From contig OY760226.1 in assembly GCA_963663395.1 (NCBI GenBank), positions 2,604,001-2,668,000 on the forward strand: DNA of 64,000 nt, in the 5' to 3' direction. A program made the position numbers and the translations under genes. Positions 8,121-16,507 of this stretch are shown here, piece after piece; position 1 is the first letter of the stretch, and every line of letters starts with the position of its first letter. The notes under the pieces were generated by a model. That model ran no database searches, was not told where the DNA came from, and saw only the letters and a program-made list of their open reading frames with translations. This stretch comes from Azophilus sp963663395. Its GTDB lineage: Bacteria > Pseudomonadota > Gammaproteobacteria > Pseudomonadales > Azotimanducaceae.

Positions 8121-8888
8121 ATGGCGGACCTGCTCGAGCTGCGCAATATCGAGACCTACTACGGCCCGATCCTGGCGATTCACGGGATCAGCATGCGCGT
8201 TGAAGAGGGCAGCATCGTCACCGTGCTGGGGGCCAACGGCGCCGGCAAGACCACCGTGCTCAAGACCATCAGCGGCGCCATGGACCCCCAGAAAGGCAGC
8301 GTGCTGTTCGAGGGCCGGCCCATTCAGGCGCGGGACCCGGACTGGGTGGCGCGGCTCGGTATCGGTCACGTGCCGGAAGGGCGCGAGGTGTTCCCGTTCC
8401 TGACCGTGGAGGAAAACCTGCGCATGGGCGCCTATTCGCGCAGCGACCGGGAAATCGATGCGGATGTGGAACTCGTCTACGACTACTTCCCCGTCCTGAA
8501 GGAATTCGTCAGGCAGCCCGCCCAGGTGCTCTCCGGCGGCCAGCAGCAGATGCTGGCCATCGGCCGCGCCCTGATGCTGCGGCCCCGGCTCATGCTGCTG
8601 GACGAGCCCTCCCTGGGGCTGGCGCCCAAGCTTGTGCACGAAATCGCGGAGATCGTCACTCGCCTGAACAGCGAACAGGGGGTAACGGTGCTGCTGGTGG
8701 AACAGAACGCCAGAATGGCGCTGGACATCGCCGATTACGGCTACGTGATGGAACTGGGCCGTATCGTCATGGAGGATACCTGCGAGCGGTTGAAGAACGC
8801 GACGGATATCCAGGAGTTCTATCTCGGGATGAAAGATCAGGGGGTGCGGGGCAGGCGCCGGTGGAAACAGCGCAAGACCTGGCGCTGA
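8121..8888 (+). CDS. livF: ABC transporter ATP-binding protein LivF
   Basis: Second ATPase subunit, 255 residues from the ATG at 8121, 2 nt after livG. Walker A is GANGAGKTT, the signature is LSGGQQQMLAIGRAL, Walker B is LMLLDEPSLGLAP and the switch His is replaced by Gln in LLVEQNA, as is usual in LivF. The C-terminus has a short basic tail after the FYLG motif. The acyl-CoA synthetase gene follows after 57 nt. Confidence 0.93.
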   Translation: MADLLELRNIETYYGPILAIHGISMRVEEGSIVTVLGANGAGKTTVLKTISGAMDPQKGSVLFEGRPIQARDPDWVARLGIGHVPEGREVFPFLTVEENLRMGAYSRSDREIDADVELVYDYFPVLKEFVRQPAQVLSGGQQQMLAIGRALMLRPRLMLLDEPSLGLAPKLVHEIAEIVTRLNSEQGVTVLLVEQNARMALDIADYGYVMELGRIVMEDTCERLKNATDIQEFYLGMKDQGVRGRRRWKQRKTWR

Positions 8889-8945
8889 GAGAATACGCGG
8901 GGCCGTTCAACTGTCCACAACAATGCCGCTCAAGGAGTCTGAAAG

Positions 8946-10760
8946 ATGGCTGAACAGATCGTAGACGGGTGCGATACGCTGCCCCGGCTGTTCCGCAAGC
9001 GGGTCACCGAGTGGTCCGACCGGATCGCGCTCCGGGAAAAGGACTTCGGCATCTGGAACGAATACACCTGGGCCGACTACGGCGAGCAGGCGCGCCTGGT
9101 CGGGCTCGGGTTGAAGGCGCTGGGGCTGAAGCGCGGCGATGTCTGTTCGATTGCCGCGGAGGTGTGCAGGGAATGGGTATTCACCGACCTCGGCATCAAC
9201 TGCATCGGCGGCGTCACCAACGGCGTCTATCCCACGGATTCCCCGGTGCAGGTGGAATACCTGGTCAACGACAGCTCCACCCGCTTCTACTTCGCCGAGG
9301 ACGAGGAGCAGCTCGACAAGATCCTCGAGGTTCGCGAGCGCACGCCGACAGTGGAAAAGATCGTCATCTTCGACATGGAGGGTTTGCGCAACTTCCGGGA
9401 CGAAGCGTGCCTGAGCTACGAAGACCTCCTGGAGCTTGGCCGTGCCTACGGTGAGGAACACCCCAATGCCTGGAAACGGGAAATCGAAGCCGCCCGCCCG
9501 GAAGACCTCATGGTGCTCACCTACACCTCCGGCACCACGGGCCCGCCCAAGGGCGCCATGATCAGCCAGCGCAACATGCTCTTCATGATGCGCAACATGC
9601 AGGATATCTACGGCTTCCGGGAAACCGACGAACAACTCGGCTTCCTGCCGCTGGCCCACATCGCGGGGCGCATGTTCTACGTGACCAGCGGCATCGAGTC
9701 GGGCTGCGTGGTCAACCTCGTCGAGGAACCCGAAACCTTCGTGCACGACCAGCAGGAGGTGGCGCCCACGGTGGCTTTCGCGGTGCCGAGGGTGTGGGAA
9801 AAACAGCACTCGACCATCATCATCAAGCTGAAGGACGGTACGGCGCTCGGACGTCTTGCGTACGAACTGGCGCTCAGGCTCGGACGCAGACGCGCGCGAT
9901 ATCTCAAGGCGGGCGGGCGCGTGCCCTGGGCGCTGGCCCTGGTTTACCCGATACTGGACTTCCTGGTATTCAAGAACATCCGGGTCTTCCTTGGCATCGA
10001 CCGCTGCCGTTGGCTGTCGACCGGGGCCGCGCCCATCGCGCCGGAGCTGATCGACTGGTTCTGGGCGCTGAACAGGCCCATGTACGAAGTGTACGGGCAG
10101 ACCGAGTGCAGCGGGCTCGCCACCGCCAACGTGTCCGGGCAGTCGCGTATCGGCAGCGTCGGCAAATCCAACCGGGAGGTGGAGGTGACGCTGTCGGACG
10201 ACGACGAGATCCTCATCAGGAGCGCCGGCGTCATCAAGGGCTACTGGAACAAGCCGGAGAAGACGGCGGAAACCATCCGGCAGGATTGGCTGCACACGGG
10301 CGATGTGGGCCGCATCGACGAGGACGGCTACGTCTACATCGTCGACCGCATGAAGGACATCATCATCACGGCGGGCGGCAAGAACATCACGCCCAGCGAG
10401 ATCGAGAACCAGCTCAAGTTCTCGCCCTTCATCACCGACGCGGTGGTCGTCGGCGACCGGCGCCCCTACCTCACCTGCCTGGTCATGATCGACCACGAGA
10501 ACGTCACCAAGTTCGCCCAGGACAACGACGTGCCCTTCACCAACTACACCAGCCTCTGCCACACCAGCGAGGTGCAGGACCTGATCGGCGAGGAGGTCGA
10601 GCGGGTAAACGCGAAGTTCGCGCGGGTAGAGACCGTCAAGAAGTTCCGCCTGATCGACCAGCTGCTCGACCCCGAAGACGACGAACTGACGCCCACCCAG
10701 AAGCTGAAGCGCAAGGTGGTCCATGAGAAGTACAAGGACCTGATCGGGGAAATGTACTAG
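8946..10760 (+). CDS. AMP-dependent acyl-CoA synthetase (long-chain, FAA1/FadD15 type)
   Basis: Adenylate-forming enzyme of 604 residues that would activate a carboxylic acid to its CoA thioester. The AMP-binding P-loop is YTSGTTGPPKGAM near residue 193. Other ANL signatures are the YGQTECSG A5 motif, WLHTGDVGRIDEDGYVYIVDR (hinge region) and GGKNITPSEIEN. The C-terminal lysine region reads LTPTQKLKRKVV, as in the long-chain FAA1-like group. It lies between livF and the periplasmic binding protein on the same strand. The likeliest reading is import of a carboxylic acid followed by CoA ligation. The substrate is not determined by the sequence. Confidence 0.9.
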   Translation: MAEQIVDGCDTLPRLFRKRVTEWSDRIALREKDFGIWNEYTWADYGEQARLVGLGLKALGLKRGDVCSIAAEVCREWVFTDLGINCIGGVTNGVYPTDSPVQVEYLVNDSSTRFYFAEDEEQLDKILEVRERTPTVEKIVIFDMEGLRNFRDEACLSYEDLLELGRAYGEEHPNAWKREIEAARPEDLMVLTYTSGTTGPPKGAMISQRNMLFMMRNMQDIYGFRETDEQLGFLPLAHIAGRMFYVTSGIESGCVVNLVEEPETFVHDQQEVAPTVAFAVPRVWEKQHSTIIIKLKDGTALGRLAYELALRLGRRRARYLKAGGRVPWALALVYPILDFLVFKNIRVFLGIDRCRWLSTGAAPIAPELIDWFWALNRPMYEVYGQTECSGLATANVSGQSRIGSVGKSNREVEVTLSDDDEILIRSAGVIKGYWNKPEKTAETIRQDWLHTGDVGRIDEDGYVYIVDRMKDIIITAGGKNITPSEIENQLKFSPFITDAVVVGDRRPYLTCLVMIDHENVTKFAQDNDVPFTNYTSLCHTSEVQDLIGEEVERVNAKFARVETVKKFRLIDQLLDPEDDELTPTQKLKRKVVHEKYKDLIGEMY

Positions 10761-10940
10761 CAGTTTTCTCCCGCCGGGGCGCCGAAGCGGCCCGCTAAAT
10801 CGGCGCGCTAAAGCGCGGGGAACAACGCCGGACGTGGGCTAATTGTTCCATTCGAGTTGTCCAGTTGATGCGTGCGCGCCTCGTTTCGGGGAATCGGACG
10901 CAGTAGAATCGGGCTTTCCGCGGGATTGAGTCTTTTGCGT

Positions 10941-12131
10941 ATGAGAGCAGTTGTCGCGAAGAGCGTGTTGTTTGCAGTGCCGCTGCTGCTTGCCGGGTGT
11001 TCGGGCGGGGATTCGGAAGACGATGATGCCGTTGCGATCCGGGGGGTCAGCGACGAAGAAATCGTACTCGGCACCTACACGGATGTGTCGGGCCCGATCG
11101 CCATCTGGGGTGTGGGCGTGGTCAACGGCGCACGCATGCGGCTCGATGAGGCCAACGAAGCCGGCGGCGTCCATGGGCGCCGGATCCGGTTCGTGGTGGA
11201 AGACACCTCCTACCAGGTGCCGCGAGCCATCCAGGCTGCCAACAAGCTCATCAACCGCGACAACATTCTCGCCATGATCCTGGCGGTAGGGACGCCCACT
11301 AACAATGCCGTCATGCCCCAGCAGTTCGAGCAGGGGGTGCCCAACCTGTTTCCGGTATCCGGTGCGCGGGCGATGGTGGAGCCCTTTCACCCGATGAAGT
11401 TCTCCCAGCACGGTATCTACTACGACGAAGTCAGGGCGGCCATCAAGTACTTCGTGGAGCGCGAGGGCAGGAAGACGGTCTGCGCGATCTATCACGACAC
11501 GGACTACGGGCTCGAGATTCGGGATGCCGTTGAAGACCAGGTCCGGGAGATGGGGCTGGAGGTTGCCGCCGAGGCAGCGCACAAGCCGACGGAAAGCGAG
11601 TTCACCGCCGCGGTGTTACGGCTCAGGAACGCGGGCTGCGACCTGGTGCTGATGGGCACGGTGCACCGCGACACGATCCTGGTGCTGGATACGGCTCGCA
11701 AGATGGGCTGGACCGGTGTCGCCTGGGTAGGCAACAACGCCGCCTATGGGCAGGTGATTGCCGACCAGGAGAGTGGCGATGGCTACTATGCCTTCGTGCA
11801 CATGGCGAGGCTCTACGCCGACGACGAGAAATCACCGGAGGTGCAGGCCTGGTGGGACCGCTACGTGGCCCTGTACGACGTAGAGCCGGGCCTGCCGGCA
11901 ATGGAGGGCTACCGGGGCGCGGACCTTGCCATCAAGGCATTGGAGAACGCCGGCCCCGATCTCACCGTCGAGTCGCTGCTGCGCGGCGTGGAGGCGATAA
12001 CCGACTACACCGACATCTTCGGCTACAGGGTCTCGTTTTCCGCCGACAATCACAAAGGCGCCACCGAGAGCGCCCTTTCCCAGGTGAGGGACGGGCGGTG
12101 GGTGGTTCTGGAGCAATCGATATCGTATTAG
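10941..12131 (+). CDS. ABC transporter substrate-binding lipoprotein (LivK/Peripla_BP_6 type)
   Basis: Periplasmic ligand-binding subunit for the livHMGF transporter, 396 residues from the ATG at 10941. That start gives a clean lipoprotein signal (AVVAKSVLFAVPLLLAGC), whereas the longer open frame upstream has no signal. The mature protein begins with an acidic Asp/Glu linker and continues into the type-I periplasmic fold (IVLGTYTDVSGPIAIWGVGVVNGARM, NEAGGVHGRRI). Late motifs are GYRGADLAIKALENAG and the C-terminal QVRDGRWVV. The GC-rich hairpin just after the stop may terminate the unit. Confidence 0.9.
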   Translation: MRAVVAKSVLFAVPLLLAGCSGGDSEDDDAVAIRGVSDEEIVLGTYTDVSGPIAIWGVGVVNGARMRLDEANEAGGVHGRRIRFVVEDTSYQVPRAIQAANKLINRDNILAMILAVGTPTNNAVMPQQFEQGVPNLFPVSGARAMVEPFHPMKFSQHGIYYDEVRAAIKYFVEREGRKTVCAIYHDTDYGLEIRDAVEDQVREMGLEVAAEAAHKPTESEFTAAVLRLRNAGCDLVLMGTVHRDTILVLDTARKMGWTGVAWVGNNAAYGQVIADQESGDGYYAFVHMARLYADDEKSPEVQAWWDRYVALYDVEPGLPAMEGYRGADLAIKALENAGPDLTVESLLRGVEAITDYTDIFGYRVSFSADNHKGATESALSQVRDGRWVVLEQSISY

Positions 12132-12138
12132 GCGAATG

Positions 12139-12166
12139 CCCGGACCTGCTGACGGGTCCGGGGTTT
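12139..12166 (+). terminator. Probable terminator after the binding-protein gene
   Basis: Stem cccggacc (12139-12146) / ggtccggg (12155-12162) with an 8-nt loop, followed by gtttg. The T-run is short, so termination may be weak. Confidence 0.45.
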
Positions 12167-12216
12167 GTGCGACGCCTCACCCGCACGCCTGCGACGAGCG
12201 CGGGAGGCAGGCGAAC

Positions 12217-13425
12217 ATGAAAGCCCTCTATTACCAGTGCCACGCGGGAATCAGCGGCGACATGCATCTGGGCGCCATGGTCGATCTCGGCGTGCCCCGG
12301 GACCATATCCTGGACAACCTGGGGCGCCTTCCCTGCGCTGACGAGTTCGAGGTCAGCTTCCGCCCGGCCAGCAAGCAGGGCATCTCGGGAACGCGGGCTC
12401 GGGTTCGCCAATGCGTCGAACAGCCCGACCACCGGCATTACCGGGACATCAAGACCCTGATTCGAAACGCCGACTATCCGGCAGGCATCGCGGACCGGGC
12501 GCTGGGCATCTTCAAGGCGATCGCGGTTGCGGAAGCGAAAATTCACGACATTCCCGTCGAGCAGGTTCACTTTCACGAAGTGGGGGCAGTGGACTCGATC
12601 GTCGACGTGGTCGCCGCGGCGATCTGCCTGGATTATCTCGATGTCGATGCGGTGCTGTGCGGCACGGTGGAGGTGGGGGGCGGATTCGTGGATTGCGCCC
12701 ACGGCCGCCTGCCGGTACCGGTGCCGGCAACCCAGGAGATTCTCAAGGGCGTGCCTTGTTCCTACGGCGGCGTGGACGGCGAGAGCACCACGCCGACGGG
12801 CGCCGCCATCCTCAAGGCCAGTGTCGACCGTTTCGAGGCGCCGGCGAACTTCACTGCCTCGGCGCTCGGCTACGGTATCGGCACGCGGGACTTCGCGGTG
12901 CCGAACGTACTGCGCGTGCTGTCCGGAGAACTGGAAGCCGGCGCCCTGACCGACGCGCGGCACTGCAAGATCGAGGCGAACATCGACGACATGAGCCCGG
13001 AAGCCTACGAACCGCTCATTGAACATCTGCTCGAACTCGGCGCCGACGACGCTTACCTGACGCCCATCGTCATGAAAAAGTCCCGCCCGGGCACCTGCCT
13101 GGCGGTGCTTTGCCATCTCGACGCTCAGGAAGCACTCGTCGACGCGGTGCTGAACCGCTCCACGACGATCGGGTTGCGGGTGCTGCCCTTCGTCAAGCAT
13201 GCGCTTCCCCGTGCAACCGAAACGGTGAACACCAGCTTCGGGCCGGTGCGCATCAAGGTAATCACCCAGCCGGACGGGCTGGTGCGCTGGAAGTCGGAGT
13301 TCGAGGACGTGCGGCGTATCGCTGAAGCGCGCGGAGTCGACTTCCTGCGTACCAGGACGGAAATCGACGGGGAAATCGCGGCGAGCCGCGCGAGGCGGGA
13401 TCAGACGCGGGAAGGCTCCGGATAG
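12217..13425 (+). CDS. larC: Nickel-pincer cofactor biosynthesis protein LarC
   Basis: CTP-dependent cyclometallase that inserts nickel into the pyridinium thiocarboxylate precursor in the lactate racemase cofactor pathway. The 402-residue protein starts at ATG 12217, preceded by GGGAGG. It opens with the family hallmark CHAGISGDMHLGAMVDLG. Other typical passages are VHFHEVGAVDSIVDV, FVDCAHGRLPVPVPAT and IEANIDDMSPEAYEPL, the last marking the LarC2 part. Full length, with no programmed frameshift visible. larB, larE and a LarA-type racemase are not in the window. The 3' end overlaps the convergent hydrolase gene by 25 bp. Confidence 0.9.
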   Translation: MKALYYQCHAGISGDMHLGAMVDLGVPRDHILDNLGRLPCADEFEVSFRPASKQGISGTRARVRQCVEQPDHRHYRDIKTLIRNADYPAGIADRALGIFKAIAVAEAKIHDIPVEQVHFHEVGAVDSIVDVVAAAICLDYLDVDAVLCGTVEVGGGFVDCAHGRLPVPVPATQEILKGVPCSYGGVDGESTTPTGAAILKASVDRFEAPANFTASALGYGIGTRDFAVPNVLRVLSGELEAGALTDARHCKIEANIDDMSPEAYEPLIEHLLELGADDAYLTPIVMKKSRPGTCLAVLCHLDAQEALVDAVLNRSTTIGLRVLPFVKHALPRATETVNTSFGPVRIKVITQPDGLVRWKSEFEDVRRIAEARGVDFLRTRTEIDGEIAASRARRDQTREGSG

Positions 13426-14153
13426 ATCCAGGGACGGCAGCCCTTGGTTCGGCTGAACCGGCGCCAGTCTTCGGGATCCTGGGCCAGGCGGTCGGCAATC
13501 ACGTGCAGAACGTCCGGGTTCATGGCCATGCCCGTGTGGCTGGCCCGAACCTCGACGTTTTCGGACAGTTCGCTCTCCCGATTCATGCAGGCCTTCCAGT
13601 GCGCCACACCGTCGGTCCGGCTGTAGATCGCGGTACTCGGCATGCCTAGTGGCGCCCTGGGGTCGTCGTGATCGCCCATGCGCCGGCGCATCTCTTCTGT
13701 CGTATGGCCGGACATGGCCTCGAACATCCGGGTTACCATCGGGTTTGCGGTGTGTTCGTCGTCCTTGGCCGCGAACGGGCTGCCCAGCGTGATCACGGAG
13801 CGCACGGCGTCCGGGAACTTGCGGGCGATCTCCCGCGCATAGATTCCGCCCAGGCTCTGCCCGATCAGGGAGATCTTCTCGCCGCTGGCATGATGAGCCC
13901 GGTAGAAACGCAGTATGGCGCCATCGAGCAGCGACGGGTTGCCGGTATTGCGTCCATGCAGCCAGGGGAGGGACACGTAACCGAGCCGAGTGAGGAACCT
14001 GCGCAAGATCAGCGTGGAATCGTCGCCTCCGAGAAACCCGGGGAGCACCATGACGGGATGGCCGTCGCCGCGGGCCGCCTGCTGGAGCAGCAGCGGCCAG
14101 GAGAACCCGAGCCGGCCGACTTCAAAGAAAAGGCGCGGCAGCTCCCACGCCAT
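13401..14153 (-). CDS. Alpha/beta-hydrolase (lipase/esterase-like)
   Basis: Predicted serine hydrolase of about 250 residues from the ATG at 14151-14153; a TTG at 14210 would add 19. The oxyanion region is MVLPGFLGGDDST. The nucleophile elbow is GQSLGGIYAREIA (G-x-S-x-G), followed by VITLGSPF. A DGVAHW stretch may hold the catalytic Asp and ASHTGM the His. This pattern resembles PGAP1/triacylglycerol-lipase-like hydrolases. Substrate unknown. It is transcribed towards larC and overlaps its 3' end, so the two are probably regulated separately. Confidence 0.75.
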   Translation of the reverse strand: MAWELPRLFFEVGRLGFSWPLLLQQAARGDGHPVMVLPGFLGGDDSTLILRRFLTRLGYVSLPWLHGRNTGNPSLLDGAILRFYRAHHASGEKISLIGQSLGGIYAREIARKFPDAVRSVITLGSPFAAKDDEHTANPMVTRMFEAMSGHTTEEMRRRMGDHDDPRAPLGMPSTAIYSRTDGVAHWKACMNRESELSENVEVRASHTGMAMNPDVLHVIADRLAQDPEDWRRFSRTKGCRPWIYPEPSRV

Positions 14154-14455
14154 GTTCGTACTGGATGGCCCGCGCCGTTGCGGCCTGGCCGGATCGAGGG
14201 ACAATGACAACTCGTATTCCCGTCATCGTTATGTCACAAAGTGTGGCGTAGTGTGATTGCAGGGTCAACAGCGCGTACCTGTAACGGGCCCGCGGTTGCA
14301 CCGCACCCCGGCACGGCGCACACTGCCGGCGCCGGGAACGCGAATCGTGCCGGCCCGAGCCGCGCAGGCCCCGATGCAACACCCGCACGCGACCTGCGCC
14401 GAATTGCGACGGCCTTCCCGGTTCAACCGGCGGCACGGGACAAAGGAGGTTTCCG

Positions 14456-14764
14456 ATGGCGACATACGTCATGCTCAGTACGCTGACCGACGAAGGGCGC
14501 AAGACGCTCAAGGAGCGTCCGGAGCGCCTGGGCGAGGTCAACAAGGAAGTCGAGAGCATGGGCGCCCGGGTGGTTGCACAGTACGCCGTCCTCGGCGGCT
14601 ATGACTTCGTCAACGTGATCGAGGCGCCCTCGAACGAGGTCATGGCGCGCCTGTCCATGGAACTCGGCTCCCGGGGAACCATCAAGATCACCACCTTTCC
14701 AGCTATCGCCATTGACAGGTACATCAGCATGATGAGCGCGGCCGCCCCGGGCCAGGCGGACTGA
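14456..14764 (+). CDS. GYD-domain protein
   Basis: Small 102-residue protein of the GYD family (ferredoxin-like alpha/beta fold), whose molecular role is not established. The signature GGYDFVNVIEAP is at about residues 45-56, after the opening VMLSTLTDEGRKTLKERPERL. The C-terminal strand IKITTFPAIAID is typical. The start ATG has a strong AAAGGAGG site. It is followed after 3 nt by a gene whose own N-terminus is another GYD-like domain fused to an acyltransferase, so the two are almost certainly co-translated and may interact. Confidence 0.85.
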   Translation: MATYVMLSTLTDEGRKTLKERPERLGEVNKEVESMGARVVAQYAVLGGYDFVNVIEAPSNEVMARLSMELGSRGTIKITTFPAIAIDRYISMMSAAAPGQAD

Positions 14765-14767
14765 ACC

Positions 14768-15751
14768 TTGGGAGTTTACGTCCTGCTCATGCGGGACCAC
14801 TCCGAGGGCCTGAAGGCCATGAAGACGGATGGTCCGAGTGCCGTCGAGCGCGTCTGCGAGGCCCTGGAGCGCTGGGAAGCGAAGATCCTGATGGGCTACC
14901 GCCTGCTCGGTGAATGGGACCAGTGCTTCATCGTCGATGCGCCGGACAACTTCAAGGCTTACCGGGCCACCCTGGCCCAGGAGATGAGCACCACGGCGGA
15001 TACGGACATTCTGCCGGCCATCGACCTGCCGCTTTTCCAGCGCCTGTTGAGCCAGTCTGCGCATACGGCCGGGCCCCATCGGTGGCAGATCCAGTGGTGG
15101 GCACGCATCGTGCGGTTTCTGATGTATCCGTACGTTTATCAGCGCTGGGGTTGGCGTTTCTTTACGGAACACCGGGTTTACGGCAAGGAGAAATTTTCCT
15201 CGATCCAAGGGCCGTGCATCGTCATTGCCAATCACCAGAGCCACTTCGATCAGTACTGCCTGCTGAAGGCAATTCCATTGCGTATCCGCACCAACCTGTT
15301 TTTTGGCGCCGCGGCCGACCGGTGGTTTCTGAAGGGACGCGAGGAGATCACGCTACGGCCCTGGTACCAGTCCATGGTCACGGGCGCGTATCCGATCCAG
15401 CGTGGCGGCGGGTCCCGCACCCTGGAGTATCCGAAATGGCTGTTGCAGCACGGGGCGAACCTGATGCTGTTCCCGGAGGGGACGCGTGCGCGCGGCCGTC
15501 ACCTGTCGCACTTCAAGCACGGCGTCTCGATTCTGGCCCTGGAGGCGGATGTGCCGGTGGTGCCGGTCTACCTCGAGGGCCTGAAGCAGATCAGGCCGCC
15601 GGGTACGCGGGAAGCGCGGCCGGGGCCGGTGGCGGCGCATGTGCTCGACCCCATCCGCTTCGATCCGGATACGACGGTTCCGGAAGCCACCGAGCGCCTG
15701 TATACGGCGATGCGTGACTTCCACGAGCGGACTCTCGAAAAGAACGGCTGA
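14768..15751 (+). CDS. GYD-like domain fused to a PlsC-type lysophospholipid acyltransferase
   Basis: A 327-residue protein from a TTG start 3 nt after the GYD gene. Residues 1 to about 95 repeat the GYD fold (YVLLMRDHSEGLKAMK, then LLGEWDQCFIVDAPDNFKAY, with GEWD in place of GYD, ending TDILPAIDLPLF). From about residue 110 it is a 1-acyl-glycerol-3-phosphate acyltransferase-like domain, with catalytic NHQSHFD (His156, Asp160) and FPEGTRARG (Glu237). There are short hydrophobic segments but no clear N-terminal anchor. The domain pairing is uncommon as far as I know. A likely role is membrane-lipid or storage-lipid acylation near the phasin/WS-DGAT/PHA block (inference). The non-ATG start may set a lower yield than its partner. 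Confidence 0.8.
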   Translation: MGVYVLLMRDHSEGLKAMKTDGPSAVERVCEALERWEAKILMGYRLLGEWDQCFIVDAPDNFKAYRATLAQEMSTTADTDILPAIDLPLFQRLLSQSAHTAGPHRWQIQWWARIVRFLMYPYVYQRWGWRFFTEHRVYGKEKFSSIQGPCIVIANHQSHFDQYCLLKAIPLRIRTNLFFGAAADRWFLKGREEITLRPWYQSMVTGAYPIQRGGGSRTLEYPKWLLQHGANLMLFPEGTRARGRHLSHFKHGVSILALEADVPVVPVYLEGLKQIRPPGTREARPGPVAAHVLDPIRFDPDTTVPEATERLYTAMRDFHERTLEKNG

Positions 15752-15834
15752 AAAAATGCGAATGCGCCAACCGGCGCGAACCTGGGTCTTCAATCCACCC
15801 GGCGCTCTGCCAGGGCGGGCAACAATTCAGGGGG

Positions 15835-15884
15835 TGGAAAAACACAACCCCCGGTTAACGGAGCAGATCTCCGGTAACCGGGGG
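15835..15884 (-). terminator. Strong terminator downstream of the phasin gene (minus strand)
   Basis: Long hairpin from 15848 to 15884: ccccc-ggtta (15848-15857) pairs with taacc-ggggg (15875-15884), then cggag pairs with ctccg around a 5-nt loop. On the minus strand it is followed by ttgtgttttt. The gene 15920-16285 ends 36 nt before it. Confidence 0.7.
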
Positions 15885-15919
15885 TGTGCAGGGGGGAGGA
15901 AAGCGGTATTCGTTACCGC

Positions 15920-16285
15920 TCAGGCTGCCGCTTTTGTGGCGCTGCTCTTCGTCGAGGAGCGTTTTGCCTGCGGCTTCTCTTCGGCTTCGGGGCTGAATGC
16001 CTTGCGAATCGTTTCGTTGCTGGCGTTGAACGCGTCACGCAGCAGTTCGCCGCGGACTTTCATGGTTTCCTGGGTGCTGTTCCAGAGTTGCTCGCCGTAC
16101 TCGCGCTGCAGGTCGACGAAGCCACTGATGTCCTTCACTTCGGGCAGCCTGCCGGCGAAATCCTGGTTGAACTGAACGTAGTCGTTGAAGTTCTTGGAGT
16201 CGAACTCGGCGAGCTTGCGGAACCACTCGGAGTTGAGTTCCATCAGGTCTCGGCCAAGCTTCATCTGTTGCTCAAAAGGGTTCAT
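15920..16285 (-). CDS. Phasin family protein (PHA granule-associated)
   Basis: Small 121-residue, mostly helical, amphipathic protein of the phasin family, which coats polyhydroxyalkanoate granules. It begins MNPFEQQMKLGRDLMELNSE and contains helical segments (FRKLAEFDSKNFNDYVQFNQ, REYGEQLWNSTQETMKVRGE). It ends in an Ala/Lys/Ser-rich tail (KRSSTKSSATKAAA), the kind of positively charged tail that may contact DNA or other granule proteins. Its ribosome site is AGAGGTAA, 4 nt before ATG. The upstream region has a good promoter and TGC/GCA-rich motifs suggestive of PhaR control; phaR is encoded 5 kb away in the same window. Confidence 0.85.
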   Translation of the reverse strand: MNPFEQQMKLGRDLMELNSEWFRKLAEFDSKNFNDYVQFNQDFAGRLPEVKDISGFVDLQREYGEQLWNSTQETMKVRGELLRDAFNASNETIRKAFSPEAEEKPQAKRSSTKSSATKAAA

Positions 16286-16326
16286 CGATTACCTCTATCT
16301 GGTTTCAATAGTTGAGTCAGCAGGAA

Positions 16327-16365
16327 TGCTGCAATGCACAAACACGCTTATTGTGCACCACAGCA
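16327..16365. promoter_or_regulatory. Possible PhaR operator motifs upstream of the phasin gene
   Basis: The segments tgctgcaatgca (16327-16338) and ttgtgcaccacagca (16351-16365) overlap or follow the phasin promoter's -10 region. PhaR proteins recognise TGC/GCA-rich sites near phasin genes. The assignment is by resemblance and position only. Confidence 0.35.
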
Positions 16366-16378
16366 TTTTTCGATGCAA
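16350..16378 (-). promoter_or_regulatory. Sigma70-like promoter for the phasin gene
   Basis: On the minus strand, -35 TTGCAT (16373-16378), a 17-nt spacer and -10 CACAAT (16350-16355). This would give a leader of about 57 nt before the phasin ATG. Confidence 0.5.
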
Positions 16379-16507
16379 CCCTTTTTTTGCGGTCTTTTTT
16401 GGGGCGTTGTAGGGACGATTATAAGTTAATGCAGCGCAACATATCGAGCCTACTGCAACGCGCGTACGCTTATCAGGCGATGGTCAACGCGCGATCGAGT
16501 TGCCCGG

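Noticed and set aside
8907..10724. Open frame of 605 codons on the minus strand opposite the first acyl-CoA synthetase
   Set aside because: It mirrors the codon bias of the real gene, is low in complexity (His/Asp/Val-rich) and shows no domain motif.
16418..16423. A perfect TATAAT on the minus strand upstream of the phasin gene
   Set aside because: No acceptable -35 box lies 16-18 nt upstream, so the TTGCAT/CACAAT pair nearer the gene was preferred.
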